Assembly: GCA_025361765.1 (NCBI GenBank)
Contig: JANYJS010000138.1
Location: 1 to 33,863, forward strand
Length of the DNA: 33,863 nucleotides
Reading direction: 5' to 3'
DNA from: Bacillota bacterium
GTDB taxonomy: Bacteria; Bacillota; Clostridia; Peptostreptococcales; Anaerovoracaceae
Under the pieces are notes generated by a model. That model was not told the origin of the DNA. It made no database searches and saw only the letters and a list, made by a program, of their open reading frames with translations. The translations under genes and the position numbers were made by a program. Positions 7,214-16,421 of this stretch are shown piece after piece (the first letter of the stretch is position 1; every line of letters starts with the position of its first letter).

Positions 7214-8688
7214 TTTTTGAAAAAAGCCGTCCTGGCAGAGGCTCAGGCATTCTGCCTGAAAGCGATATTCCACAAGCCTTGGATTTAAATGAATTTGGGA
7301 AAACGTCAAGCGCGTTTGGGGAAATACCCGTCGAATTGAGAAGAAAAACCAAGCTGAATCTTCCTGAAGTTGCAGAGACGGATTTGCTCAGGCATTACAC
7401 GCAGCTTGCGAAAAGAACCTATGGGATCAATGATGGCTTTTATCCCTTAGGTTCTTGCACCATGAAATATAATCCTAGAATTGATGAAGAAATTGCTGGA
7501 CTCTCCGGTTTTTCAAAAATTCATCCTCTCCAACCGAAGCATACAGTCGAAGGCTGCCTCGAGGTCCTGAGCCTTGCCGAAAAATACCTTTGCGAGATTA
7601 CTGGAATGGATCATATGACCTTTCAGCCTTCAGCCGGGGCCCATGGAGAATTTACGGGACTCCTGCTCATCAAGGCTTACCATCAGAAAAGAAAGGATGA
7701 CAAGCGCAGGAAAATCATCATACCGGATTCGGCCCATGGGACCAATCCGGCCAGCGCTGCCATGGCAGGTTTTGAAGTAGTCAATCTGAGTTCGACGAAA
7801 GAAGGACTGGTGGATATTGAAAAACTCAAAGAAATTGCGGGGGAAGATACCGCGGGTCTCATGTTGACCAATCCAAACACCCTGGGCCTATTCGACAGGA
7901 ATATCGCACAAATCACAAAAATTGTCCACGATGCCGGTGGCCTGACTTATTATGATGGGGCCAATTTAAACGCCATTATGGGGATAATCCGGCCTGGAGA
8001 TATGGGCTTTGACGTGGTTCACCTCAACTTGCATAAAACGTTTTCAACGCCCCACGGCGGTGGCGGACCAGGCAGCGGCCCGGTGGGCTGCAAGGACTTT
8101 CTGGCTGGATTTCTACCGGAAGCGCCCGAAGGCATAGGTAAAGTCAAAGCTTTCTATGGGAATTTTTTGGTGGTTGTCAGGGCATTGGCTTATATCCTGA
8201 CTTTAGGCAGAGAAGGTATCCCGGAAGCCGCTCAGAGCGCGGTGCTAAGCGCCAATTATCTCAAGAAGAAACTCTCGGATATGTATGAAGCCACCAGCGC
8301 AGAACCCGCCATGCATGAGTTTGTGCTGTCCCTCGCGGACCTAAAGAAGCAGTGCGGCGTTTCGGCACTGGATATGGCAAAAGCCATTTTGGACAATGGA
8401 TTTTATCCGCCAACCATGTATTTCCCCATGATTATACCAGAAGCTTTGATGATTGAGCCTACGGAAACGGAATCGAGGGAAACTCTGGACCATGTTGCCG
8501 ATGTTTTTAAAACGCTCTATCACCAGGCCCTGGAAAATCCGGAAAGCCTGCGCCACTCACCGGCCAAAACGCCTGTTGGAAGACTGGATGAGGTAGGGGC
8601 AGCCAGAAATCCAAAATTGATATATAGGCCCCAGTCAGATGGCGAGAATAGGCCGGGTATAGAAGAGGAAGCGGTGACGAGTAGATGA
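7204..8688 (+). CDS. gcvPB: Glycine decarboxylase subunit 2 (P protein, beta)
   Basis: 494-aa catalytic half of the split P protein. PLP is expected on K278 in NLHKTFSTPHGGGGPG, the classic P-protein motif; the glycine-rich loop directly follows. PLGSCTMKYNP (about residues 81-91) and QPSAGAHGEF (141-150) are also characteristic. AAGGAGGTGA inside gcvPA serves as its ribosome binding site. Its stop overlaps the start of lplA as ATGA. With gcvPA it catalyses the CO2-releasing step of glycine oxidation, or the reverse if the pathway runs toward glycine synthesis. Confidence 0.97.
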   Translation: MQLIFEKSRPGRGSGILPESDIPQALDLNEFGKTSSAFGEIPVELRRKTKLNLPEVAETDLLRHYTQLAKRTYGINDGFYPLGSCTMKYNPRIDEEIAGLSGFSKIHPLQPKHTVEGCLEVLSLAEKYLCEITGMDHMTFQPSAGAHGEFTGLLLIKAYHQKRKDDKRRKIIIPDSAHGTNPASAAMAGFEVVNLSSTKEGLVDIEKLKEIAGEDTAGLMLTNPNTLGLFDRNIAQITKIVHDAGGLTYYDGANLNAIMGIIRPGDMGFDVVHLNLHKTFSTPHGGGGPGSGPVGCKDFLAGFLPEAPEGIGKVKAFYGNFLVVVRALAYILTLGREGIPEAAQSAVLSANYLKKKLSDMYEATSAEPAMHEFVLSLADLKKQCGVSALDMAKAILDNGFYPPTMYFPMIIPEALMIEPTETESRETLDHVADVFKTLYHQALENPESLRHSPAKTPVGRLDEVGAARNPKLIYRPQSDGENRPGIEEEAVTSR

Positions 8689-9713
8689 AGACGACGTTTA
8701 TTGTCAGTGACAGCTTTGATCCTTATTTGAATTTGGCCCTTGAAGAGTATCTTATTTCCACGGTTGATGACGATACCGTGATACTCTACCTCTGGCAGAA
8801 CCAAAATACGGTGGTAATCGGAAAGAATCAGAACTGCTGGAGCGAATGCAAGGTTCATGAACTTGAATCTGAGGGGGGATATCTGGCCAGAAGACTCTCC
8901 GGCGGCGGCGCTGTTTTTCACGATCTGGGCAATCTCAATTTTACCTTCATTGCGGACAAAAAACACTATGATGTTGATCGGCAGCTGGCTGTGATTCTTA
9001 AGGCTGTTCAGTCTCTTGGCATTCCAGCCGTGAAATCAGGCAGAAACGACATTACTGTAGATGACCGAAAATTTTCGGGCAATGCTTTCTTTACGAAAGG
9101 TGGAAAATCCTGTCACCATGGCACAATTTTGGTACAGGCGGATATGGAAAAGCTAGGCCACTACTTGACGGTTTCTGAGGCTAAACTGAAATCAAAAGGC
9201 ATCAAGTCCGTCAAAGCCAGAGTTGCAAACCTGACCAATTATATGCCGGAGCTGACCATTGCTATGATGAAGACTAAACTCATCAAGGCCTTTGGAGAGG
9301 AATATGGGTCCTTGCCTAAACGTATTTTTAAAAAAGAAATTGATCCCAAACAGGTAGAGAGCCTCTATGCAAAATATGCCTCCGATTCCTGGAAATATGG
9401 CAAACTTATGGATTGTACCCTGGAAATAAGCGGCCAATATCTCTGGGGCGGCATCACTCTGAAATTCGAAGCGAAAAATGGAATTGTCGAGGAGGTTCTG
9501 GCTTTTTCTGACGCCATGGATGCGGAGTTTATCACTGAGCTTCCTTCAAAGCTTAGGGGAATCGAATTTTCCGCAGAGAGTTTATCAGAAACACTGAAAA
9601 ACTTATATGACGATGGGAATATCTCGCACGGGAACGACGAAAACAATGAGAACGGCGAAAAAAGAAGAATTCTTAAGGACATCCAGGAGTTAATCAGACG
9701 GGAGGGATTTTAA
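8685..9713 (+). CDS. lplA: Lipoate-protein ligase A
   Basis: 342-aa ligase with the LplA two-domain layout: catalytic domain to about residue 245 and a C-terminal accessory domain. RRLSGGGAVFHDLGNLNFTF (about 69-88) is the lipoyl-binding RRxSGGGxVxHDxGNxxxT motif. SGRNDITVDDRKFSGNA (about 121-137) contains the catalytic lysine region, and the HHGTILVQADMEKLG segment follows. It activates free lipoate with ATP and attaches it to GcvH. Location between gcvPB (4-bp overlap) and lpd shows a dedicated role for the glycine cleavage complex, relying on scavenged lipoate; no lipA or lipB is seen in this window. The C-terminal region is charged and probably flexible (NDENNENGEK). Confidence 0.95.
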   Translation: MKTTFIVSDSFDPYLNLALEEYLISTVDDDTVILYLWQNQNTVVIGKNQNCWSECKVHELESEGGYLARRLSGGGAVFHDLGNLNFTFIADKKHYDVDRQLAVILKAVQSLGIPAVKSGRNDITVDDRKFSGNAFFTKGGKSCHHGTILVQADMEKLGHYLTVSEAKLKSKGIKSVKARVANLTNYMPELTIAMMKTKLIKAFGEEYGSLPKRIFKKEIDPKQVESLYAKYASDSWKYGKLMDCTLEISGQYLWGGITLKFEAKNGIVEEVLAFSDAMDAEFITELPSKLRGIEFSAESLSETLKNLYDDGNISHGNDENNENGEKRRILKDIQELIRREGF

Positions 9714-9714
9714 T

Positions 9715-11175
9715 ATGGAAAATGCATATGATCTTTTGATCATTGGAGCTGGTCCTGGTGGATATATAGCCGCCGTCAAAGCGGCCCAGTCAGGAATGAA
9801 AGTGGCTGTAGTAGAACAGAGTCAGATTGGGGGGACCTGCCTGAACAGAGGCTGCATTCCAACAAAGACGCTGATGCATGCGGCGGACCTCTACCAGGAA
9901 GCACAAAATTTTTCCGCCATCGGCCTTAAGACGGAAGAGCTCGCTTACGATATTTCGGCCATGCATCGCCGTAAAGAAGAGATTTTGGACAAACAGCGAA
10001 AAGGCATAGAGTACCTTTTCAAAAGCAACAAGATTGATTATATAGCCGGCAGGGCCGCCATTATCGGCGAGCATCTGGTCCGGATCAATCAAGAGCAGTC
10101 GAAGGATCAGCGCCCGGATGCAAGCCAGAAGCGCACTGGAGAGAAGCAGTGCGAGGAACTAAGCCAGCAGCGCACCCAAATGGAAATTCAGAGCGATAAA
10201 ATACTTATCGCCACGGGCGGCAAAACATTCAAACCAAATATTCCTGGAATTGATCTGCCTGATGTGCTGACAAGTGATGAACTTTTGGCCACTACGGATA
10301 GGGTATATAAGAGGCTGGTCATTATTGGCGGCGGGGTCATCGGCGTTGAGTTTGCCATGCTCTATAACGCCCTGGATTGTGAAGTTACTATTATAGAAGC
10401 TATGGACCGTATTTTACCCGCTATGGATTCGGAAATAAGTCAAAATCTCATGGCAGTGCTCAAAAAAAGAGGCATTAAAGTCCATACCTCAGCAAAGGTG
10501 ACTCAAATCATCGCCCAAGGGGCAGTCGAGGCTGATAAAAAAGAATTGACATGCCTATTTAAAAAGGGCGGCAAAGAAGAAAGCGCCTCCGCGGATGGCA
10601 TTTTGGTTGCCATTGGCAGGAAACCTAATACGGATGGACTTCTGGGGGAGGGAATGTTGCTTGATATGGGAAAAGGCCCATTGTTGGTCGATGAAACCTT
10701 CCGCACCAGCGTAAAAAGCGTATATGCAATAGGCGATGTGATAGGCGGTATGCAGTTAGCCCACCTAGCTTCGGCTCAGGGAATTTGCGTCGTTGAGCAT
10801 ATGCTGGGATCAAAACCTTCAATAGATCTATCCCTGATTCCGAGCTGCGTCTATACGAATCCCGAAATTGCAACTGTTGGTCTGACCATAGAAGAGGCTA
10901 CTCTAAAGGGAATCAAAGCCTATTCCAGTAAATATCAAACATTAGCCAATGCAAAATCTGTCATAGACCAACAAGACAGAGGCTTTGTGAAGCTTATTTT
11001 TGAAGAAGAAACAGATAGGATTATTGGTGCTCACCTGATGTGCGGAAGAGCCACGGATCTTATCAGCGAATTGACCCTTGCGATAGCCACTAAAACAACC
11101 AGGTCCCAGTTGGCGTCCAGGATTAGACCCCATCCCACCTATTCGGAAATGATTACTGAAGCGGCGAAAATCTGA
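9715..11175 (+). CDS. lpd: Dihydrolipoyl dehydrogenase (L protein)
   Basis: 486-aa FAD enzyme that reoxidises the dihydrolipoyl arm of H protein with NAD+. The FAD motif is IIGAGPGGYIAA at 9-20, the redox disulfide GGTCLNRGC (C42, C47), the NAD motif IGGGVIGVEFA near 208-218, and the second FAD motif AIGDVIGG near 342-349. The C-terminal HPTYSE supplies the His-Glu pair (H473, E478). Residues about 125-158 form a hydrophilic insertion relative to typical family members; the DNA there contains a near-duplicate (AAGCCAGAAGCGCAC at 10132, AAGCCAGCAGCGCAC at 10161). It is the last gene of the glycine-responsive operon; no clear terminator is visible before the convergent metY. Confidence 0.95.
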   Translation: MENAYDLLIIGAGPGGYIAAVKAAQSGMKVAVVEQSQIGGTCLNRGCIPTKTLMHAADLYQEAQNFSAIGLKTEELAYDISAMHRRKEEILDKQRKGIEYLFKSNKIDYIAGRAAIIGEHLVRINQEQSKDQRPDASQKRTGEKQCEELSQQRTQMEIQSDKILIATGGKTFKPNIPGIDLPDVLTSDELLATTDRVYKRLVIIGGGVIGVEFAMLYNALDCEVTIIEAMDRILPAMDSEISQNLMAVLKKRGIKVHTSAKVTQIIAQGAVEADKKELTCLFKKGGKEESASADGILVAIGRKPNTDGLLGEGMLLDMGKGPLLVDETFRTSVKSVYAIGDVIGGMQLAHLASAQGICVVEHMLGSKPSIDLSLIPSCVYTNPEIATVGLTIEEATLKGIKAYSSKYQTLANAKSVIDQQDRGFVKLIFEEETDRIIGAHLMCGRATDLISELTLAIATKTTRSQLASRIRPHPTYSEMITEAAKI

Positions 11176-11253
11176 TACCTGCATAACCAGAACTAACGGT
11201 GACATCCCTATAGGAATGAGGATATTCAAGAGTATTCTGCCGCTTCTCTACAG

Positions 11254-12606
<1,353 letters not shown>

Positions 12607-12613
12607 TCATACA

Positions 12614-12627
12614 AAACATATATGTTT
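12614..12627. promoter_or_regulatory. Palindrome just downstream of the metY promoter
   Basis: AAACATATATGTTT is a perfect 14-bp palindrome lying at about +5 to +20 of the predicted metY transcript, a position suited to an operator. The cognate repressor is unknown; it lacks the GAAC/GTTC ends of a LexA box. The 12667-12821 gap upstream is AT-rich with no gene seen. Confidence 0.5.
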
Positions 12628-12637
12628 ATTTTATGTT

Positions 12638-12666
12638 ATTATATGACGTGCCAATTTGATTGTCAA
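12638..12666 (-). promoter_or_regulatory. metY promoter
   Basis: On the minus strand TTGACA (12666-12661), 17-bp spacer and TATAAT (12643-12638) form a perfect consensus. The leader that follows, about 90 bp, carries two inverted repeats: AAACATATATGTTT and GTTGAA-N7-TTCAAC. Confidence 0.85.
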
Positions 12667-12821
12667 CTGGTTTTATAAAAAAAATTTCAGCGCCCTAAAT
12701 CAACTTAAATCAGGATTTAACCCGATTTGAATCAAGCTTAAATGGCACAGTGAATTTATCGCAAATTCAATAATGAACGCAAATACAGGCACTTGCTAAT
12801 TAGGACCATAACAGCAGACGT

Positions 12822-13241
12822 TCATTTGCTGATAAAAACAAGGCCGATGAGGCACAGAATAAATCCAAAAGCCTTTGACGTGGTAAAGGCTTCTTTATAA
12901 AAGATCACGCCGATGACAATAAGGGCAATGGCCAGAATGATATTGGCCACTAGCGCACCTTGGCTGATATTCCAGCCAGCACGGTAGGCCATGAGAAAGC
13001 CGAATTCGAGGCCCACGATGGCGGTGCCCACGCCGAGACTGGCCCAATTGATGTTTTTAAAGGACTGAATAATGCCTTCCTCTGGTCTGAAAAAGAAGAG
13101 CATGACCAGGGTGATGATCATGGCGAAGCTGTAAGCCACCAGCAAGGCTGAAAAAGGATTCAGCTTTTCCGGCATGGATTTTTGGGCAATATTATACAGA
13201 ATATTGGAAAAGACAATGATGGCAATGGATCCAATGTACAT
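12822..13241 (-). CDS. Small EamA/DMT-like membrane protein
   Basis: 139-aa membrane protein with four predicted transmembrane segments (about residues 2-18, 33-50, 70-86, 97-136 containing more than one helix), similar to half-size members of the drug/metabolite transporter superfamily. ATG at 13241 is preceded by GGAGG with 5-bp spacing; the upstream ATG at 13259 places that site inside the coding region, so it is unlikely. Half-size members usually work as dimers. Substrate is unknown. It diverges from the tRNA-Sec promoter. Confidence 0.8.
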   Translation of the reverse strand: MYIGSIAIIVFSNILYNIAQKSMPEKLNPFSALLVAYSFAMIITLVMLFFFRPEEGIIQSFKNINWASLGVGTAIVGLEFGFLMAYRAGWNISQGALVANIILAIALIVIGVIFYKEAFTTSKAFGFILCLIGLVFISK

Positions 13242-13310
13242 GGCAACCTCCGAGTTCAAAAGTGACTAATTTATGTTAGGAATGACGAATTGGCGTTCCT
13301 ATATGATGAA

Positions 13311-13339
13311 TTATAATAATAACTTCTTTATTATTATAA
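13311..13339. repeat. AT-only inverted repeat between EamA-like gene and tRNA-Sec
   Basis: TTATAATAATAA, loop CTTCT and TTATTATTATAA make perfect 12-bp arms. It sits in the divergent gap, where it may form a cruciform or contain overlapping -10 elements for the minus-strand gene. No protein-coding signal is seen in 13242-13509. Confidence 0.6.
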
Positions 13340-13422
13340 ACTATTTACCCGACTTTGTGAAAAGGGATATAATAAGGCATAAGAATTCCTATCGCGTAAA
13401 TAAAAGCCGTAAATAAAAGTGG

Positions 13423-13451
13423 TTTACATATACCCCGCACGGGTATAAAAT
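13423..13451 (+). promoter_or_regulatory. tRNA-Sec promoter with CsoR-type operator in the spacer
   Basis: TTTACA (13423-13428), 17-bp spacer and TAAAAT (13446-13451) precede tRNA-Sec by about 58 bp. The palindrome TATACCC-CGCAC-GGGTATA (13429-13447) starts directly after the -35 and runs into the -10. Its TACCC-N5-GGGTA core matches the palindrome at the start of the csoR-like gene (21579-21593). A/T-flanked G/C-tract repeats of this kind are the usual targets of CsoR/RcnR/CstR-family repressors. Confidence 0.65.
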
Positions 13452-13509
13452 AGAAACTGACCACAGAGCATACTGTCGTTAATGCAACTATAAATATAAA
13501 AACAACTAT

Positions 13510-13606
13510 GGGAGTGGATGGGTCCTGGTGGGTTCCTCGGACTTCAAATCCGTAGTCGGGTGGTTATGCCAGCCGAGGTGGGTTCAACTCCTACACGCTC
13601 CCGCCA
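13510..13606 (+). tRNA. selC: tRNA-Sec (anticodon UCA)
   Basis: 97-nt tRNA with a long extra arm, the form of bacterial tRNA-Sec. The anticodon loop CTTCAAA (13542-13548) is closed by CGGA/TCCG and carries TCA at 13544-13546. The acceptor strand GGGAGTG (13510-13516) pairs with CGCTCCC region ending at 13602, followed by discriminator G and an encoded CCA (13604-13606). The T arm GGTTCAACTCC-type loop is visible near 13580-13592. It reads UGA as selenocysteine together with SelB. It is the first element of the sel locus and is directly followed by the 85-bp repeat array. Confidence 0.93.
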
Positions 13607-13831
13607 TTAGCTCGCCCAATTCGCTAAGCGAATTGTTGGCGAACTTGTGCAAGGAAATCACAAATCTGTGATTTATAGATTTCGACTGCCATTAGCTCGC
13701 CCAATTCGCTAAGCGAATTGTTGGCGAACTTGTGCAAGGAAATCACAAATCTGTGATTTGTAGATTTCGACTGCCATTAGCTCGCCCAATTCGCTAAGCG
13801 AATTGTTGGCGAACTTGTGCAAGGAAATCAC
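13603..13831. repeat. 85-bp tandem repeat array, 2.7 copies, between tRNA-Sec and selD
   Basis: Units begin at 13603, 13688 and 13773 with GCCATTAGCTCGCCC; the third is cut short at 13831. The first unit starts inside the tRNA 3' end (GCCA). Each unit holds a strong hairpin: CAATTCGC-TAA-GCGAATTG extended by TCGCC/GGCGA. The first two units also hold AAATCACA-AATC-TGTGATTT. Copies are almost identical, so the expansion is recent. A 16-bp piece, ATTAGCTCGCCCAATT, recurs inverted at 21116-21131. Confidence 0.95.
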
Positions 13832-13853
13832 TTTTAGGAGAGGAGGGGATCTT

Positions 13854-14918
13854 ATGACAGACAAGGAAATCAGGCGACTGACCCATATGTCTTCAAAGGC
13901 TGGTTGAGCCAGCAAGCTTGGTCCTGAGGACTTGGCGCAAGTTTTGTGCTATCTTGACAAAAATACCGAAAACAGAGATCCCAACCTGCTCGTTGGTTTT
14001 GATATGTCAGACGATGCGGGGGTCTATCAGATTACCCCGGATTTGGCGCTGGTGCAGACTGTGGATTTCTTTACCCCTATTGTAGATGATCCCTTTTTAT
14101 ATGGGCAGATTGCAGCCGCTAATTCCCTCAGCGATATTTACGCTATGGGCGGAAAGCCTTTGACTGCGCTGTCTATAGCGTGTTTTTCATGCTCCCTTGA
14201 TCCGAGCATCTTAGTTGACATACTCAAGGGTGGAGAAGATAAAATTAAAGAATCTGGAACTATTCTTCTTGGCGGCCATACGGTTACCGACGAAGAAATG
14301 AAATATGGCCTATCCGTTACAGGGACCATTCATCCGGCGAAGGTGGTCACCAATTCCGGCGCAAAACCAGGAGATTTGCTGATACTGACCAAACCTCTGG
14401 GAACAGGAATTATTACCACCGCCTTTAAATTTGATATGATTACGGAAGCCGAAACTAAGGAAGCCACCACCAACATGGCGACGCTGAATAGAGCCGCATC
14501 CGAGGCAATGCAGCGCGTAGGCGTCAACGCTTGCACCGATGTCACCGGTTTTGGCCTGATCGGCCATACGTGTGAAATGGCCCAGGGCAGCAAGGTGCGC
14601 ATCAGAATTCAAAGCGCGGCGGTGCCCATCATGGTAGGGGTTTTATCCCTCATCGAACAGGAAGCCATTCCTGGGGGCGCTTTTTCAAATAGAAGATATT
14701 TTCAGGACTGGGTGACCTTTGAGGACGCGGTTTCTGAAAATCTGCGCATAGCCTTTTGCGACCCGCAGACATCTGGAGGTCTTCTCATTTCTGTGCCAAA
14801 GGAAAGGGCGGACGAGCTCCTGGCTGAGATCAATAAAGGCAAGGAGAGCAAAGCCTTCATCATAGGAGAAGTTTTAGGAAAAGATCCACTGAGCCCCATT
14901 GCCATCGAAGTTATATAG
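13854..14918 (+). CDS. selD: Selenide, water dikinase, a selenoprotein
   Basis: 354-aa SelD when TGA at 13905-13907 (residue 18) is read as selenocysteine. The active-site segment is SSKAGUASKLGPEDL, where U takes the place of the catalytic Cys, and the downstream Lys is retained. The frame is continuous with the rest of SelD: GFDMSDDAGVY, TVDFFTPIVDDP, LLGGHTVTD, TDVTGFGLIGH, CDPQTSGGLL. ATG at 13854 follows GGAGGGG by 7 bp; the open frame after the UGA has only a TTG start inside the protein. SelD makes selenophosphate from selenide and ATP, the selenium donor for Sec-tRNA. A gene caller that stops at TGA would miss the first 26 codons. Confidence 0.94.
13905..13938 (+). promoter_or_regulatory. 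Sec UGA and candidate bacterial SECIS of selD
   Basis: After the UGA (13905-13907), GTCC-TGA-GGAC (13921-13931) forms a small stem with a G-containing loop 18 nt away, extendable outward by GCCA/TGGC with bulges. Bacterial SECIS elements sit directly after UGA with a loop at this kind of distance. Confidence 0.55.
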
Positions 14919-14984
14919 TCTTTTAGTTTTCACATCTACCGACCTGACAATAATGTAGAGTAATATGTTTTAAGGAGGTTCAAT

Positions 14985-16421
14985 TTGAACCAATTAAAAA
15001 GCAAGGAGGCCTTGAGGGCCATACCGCCAATCAATACCATCCTCGAATCTGAAATTCTTGCGGATTGCGCTCAGGAGCATGGAAGGGAAGCCCTTCTTCG
15101 CACTGTGAAGCTGGTTCTTGAAGACTATAAAAAAAGCGTTATAGAGGATGAGGACTTTTGCCTAAAGCAGGGAATCTTCTCTGAAGAGGGAGTGCTTGAC
15201 TATATAATCGGTCGGATTTTAGATGAAATTGGCAAAGACGAGCGCAGAGGGCTTGGCAGGGTCATCAATGCCACGGGCATAGTGCTCCATACCAATTTAG
15301 GCAGAGCCCCCTTGCCACAAAAGGCGGCAAAAGCAGTCGTAGAAGTTGCCACAGGTTACAGCAATCTGGAATATGACCTCGAAACTGGAAAGCGCGGAGA
15401 CAGACATACCTACGCTGAATCCTTAATTAAAGAGCTGACGGGAGCCGAAAGCGCATTGGTGGTCAACAACAACGCAGCGGCTATTTTCCTATGCATCAAT
15501 ACCTTGGCGCCGGAACGGGAAGTCATCGTCTCAAGAGGCCAGCAGGTCGAAATCGGCGGAAGCTTTCGCATTCCGGATCTCATTTCGGGCAGCGGGGCGA
15601 AAATGGTTGAAATTGGAACCACCAACAAGACCCATCTAAAGGATTATGAGAAGGCCATCTCGCCGGACACCCGGATTTTGCTCAAAGTTCACACCAGCAA
15701 TTATAAAGTGACTGGCTTTACTGAGAGCGTTGCTCTCGAAACGCTGGTGGGACTAGGCCAAAAAAGGGGGCTGATTGTGGCCTTGGACTTAGGCAGCGGA
15801 AGCTTAATTGACCTTTCCCTCATGGGTCTTCCTTATGAGCCGACGGTTCAGGACAGCATCAGAAAAGGGGCAGACTTGGTGACTTTTAGTGGGGACAAAC
15901 TGCTCGGCGGGCCCCAGGCAGGCATCATCGCAGGCCGAAAGGCGCTGATTGATCTGATTAAAGCCAATCCCCTGACGCGTATGGTCAGGCCCTGTAAAAT
16001 GACATTTTCTGCTCTGACTGAGGTGCTTAAAATTTATTTGAACGAAACTGCGCCAATGGCTCAGATTCCTGTGCTCAAGATGATGGCCATGACGGCTGAG
16101 GAACTTTCAGACAAAGCGGAGCAGCTGGCTAGACTGATCGAGACTTCATGTGGGAGCAGGCTGAAGGTCGATATTGTTCCGGAGCTTGATGAAGTGGGTG
16201 GAGGTTCTCTGCCCGGAGTGATGCTCCCAGGCAAAGCTGTCGCCCTGATGCCTCAGAGTATAGGCGTGAGCGAATTTCGGGAGAAACTCAGGAAATGCAG
16301 TACGCCAATAGTAGGACGGATTCATCAAGGCGTGTTTTTATTGAACGTCAGGACCATTGACGAGACGGATTATCCGGTGATTGTTTCAGCTCTTTGCGAC
16401 ATTTTGGGAGAAGTCCGATGA
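14985..16421 (+). CDS. selA: L-seryl-tRNA(Sec) selenium transferase
   Basis: 478-aa PLP enzyme that converts Ser-tRNA-Sec to Sec-tRNA-Sec using selenophosphate from SelD. PLP is expected on K305 in FSGDKLLGGPQAG. Other family stretches are VINATGIVLHTNLGRAPL (about 93-110), VVNNNAAAIFL (159-169) and LLKVHTSNYKVTGF (232-245). The predicted start is TTG at 14985, preceded by AAGGAGG; no in-frame ATG near there has a comparable site. The stop overlaps selB as ATGA. It belongs to the sel operon. Confidence 0.97.
   Translation: MNQLKSKEALRAIPPINTILESEILADCAQEHGREALLRTVKLVLEDYKKSVIEDEDFCLKQGIFSEEGVLDYIIGRILDEIGKDERRGLGRVINATGIVLHTNLGRAPLPQKAAKAVVEVATGYSNLEYDLETGKRGDRHTYAESLIKELTGAESALVVNNNAAAIFLCINTLAPEREVIVSRGQQVEIGGSFRIPDLISGSGAKMVEIGTTNKTHLKDYEKAISPDTRILLKVHTSNYKVTGFTESVALETLVGLGQKRGLIVALDLGSGSLIDLSLMGLPYEPTVQDSIRKGADLVTFSGDKLLGGPQAGIIAGRKALIDLIKANPLTRMVRPCKMTFSALTEVLKIYLNETAPMAQIPVLKMMAMTAEELSDKAEQLARLIETSCGSRLKVDIVPELDEVGGGSLPGVMLPGKAVALMPQSIGVSEFREKLRKCSTPIVGRIHQGVFLLNVRTIDETDYPVIVSALCDILGEVR

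Noticed and set aside
13603-13831. Possible CRISPR array
   Set aside because: The units are contiguous 85-bp tandem copies without unique spacers, and no cas genes are present.
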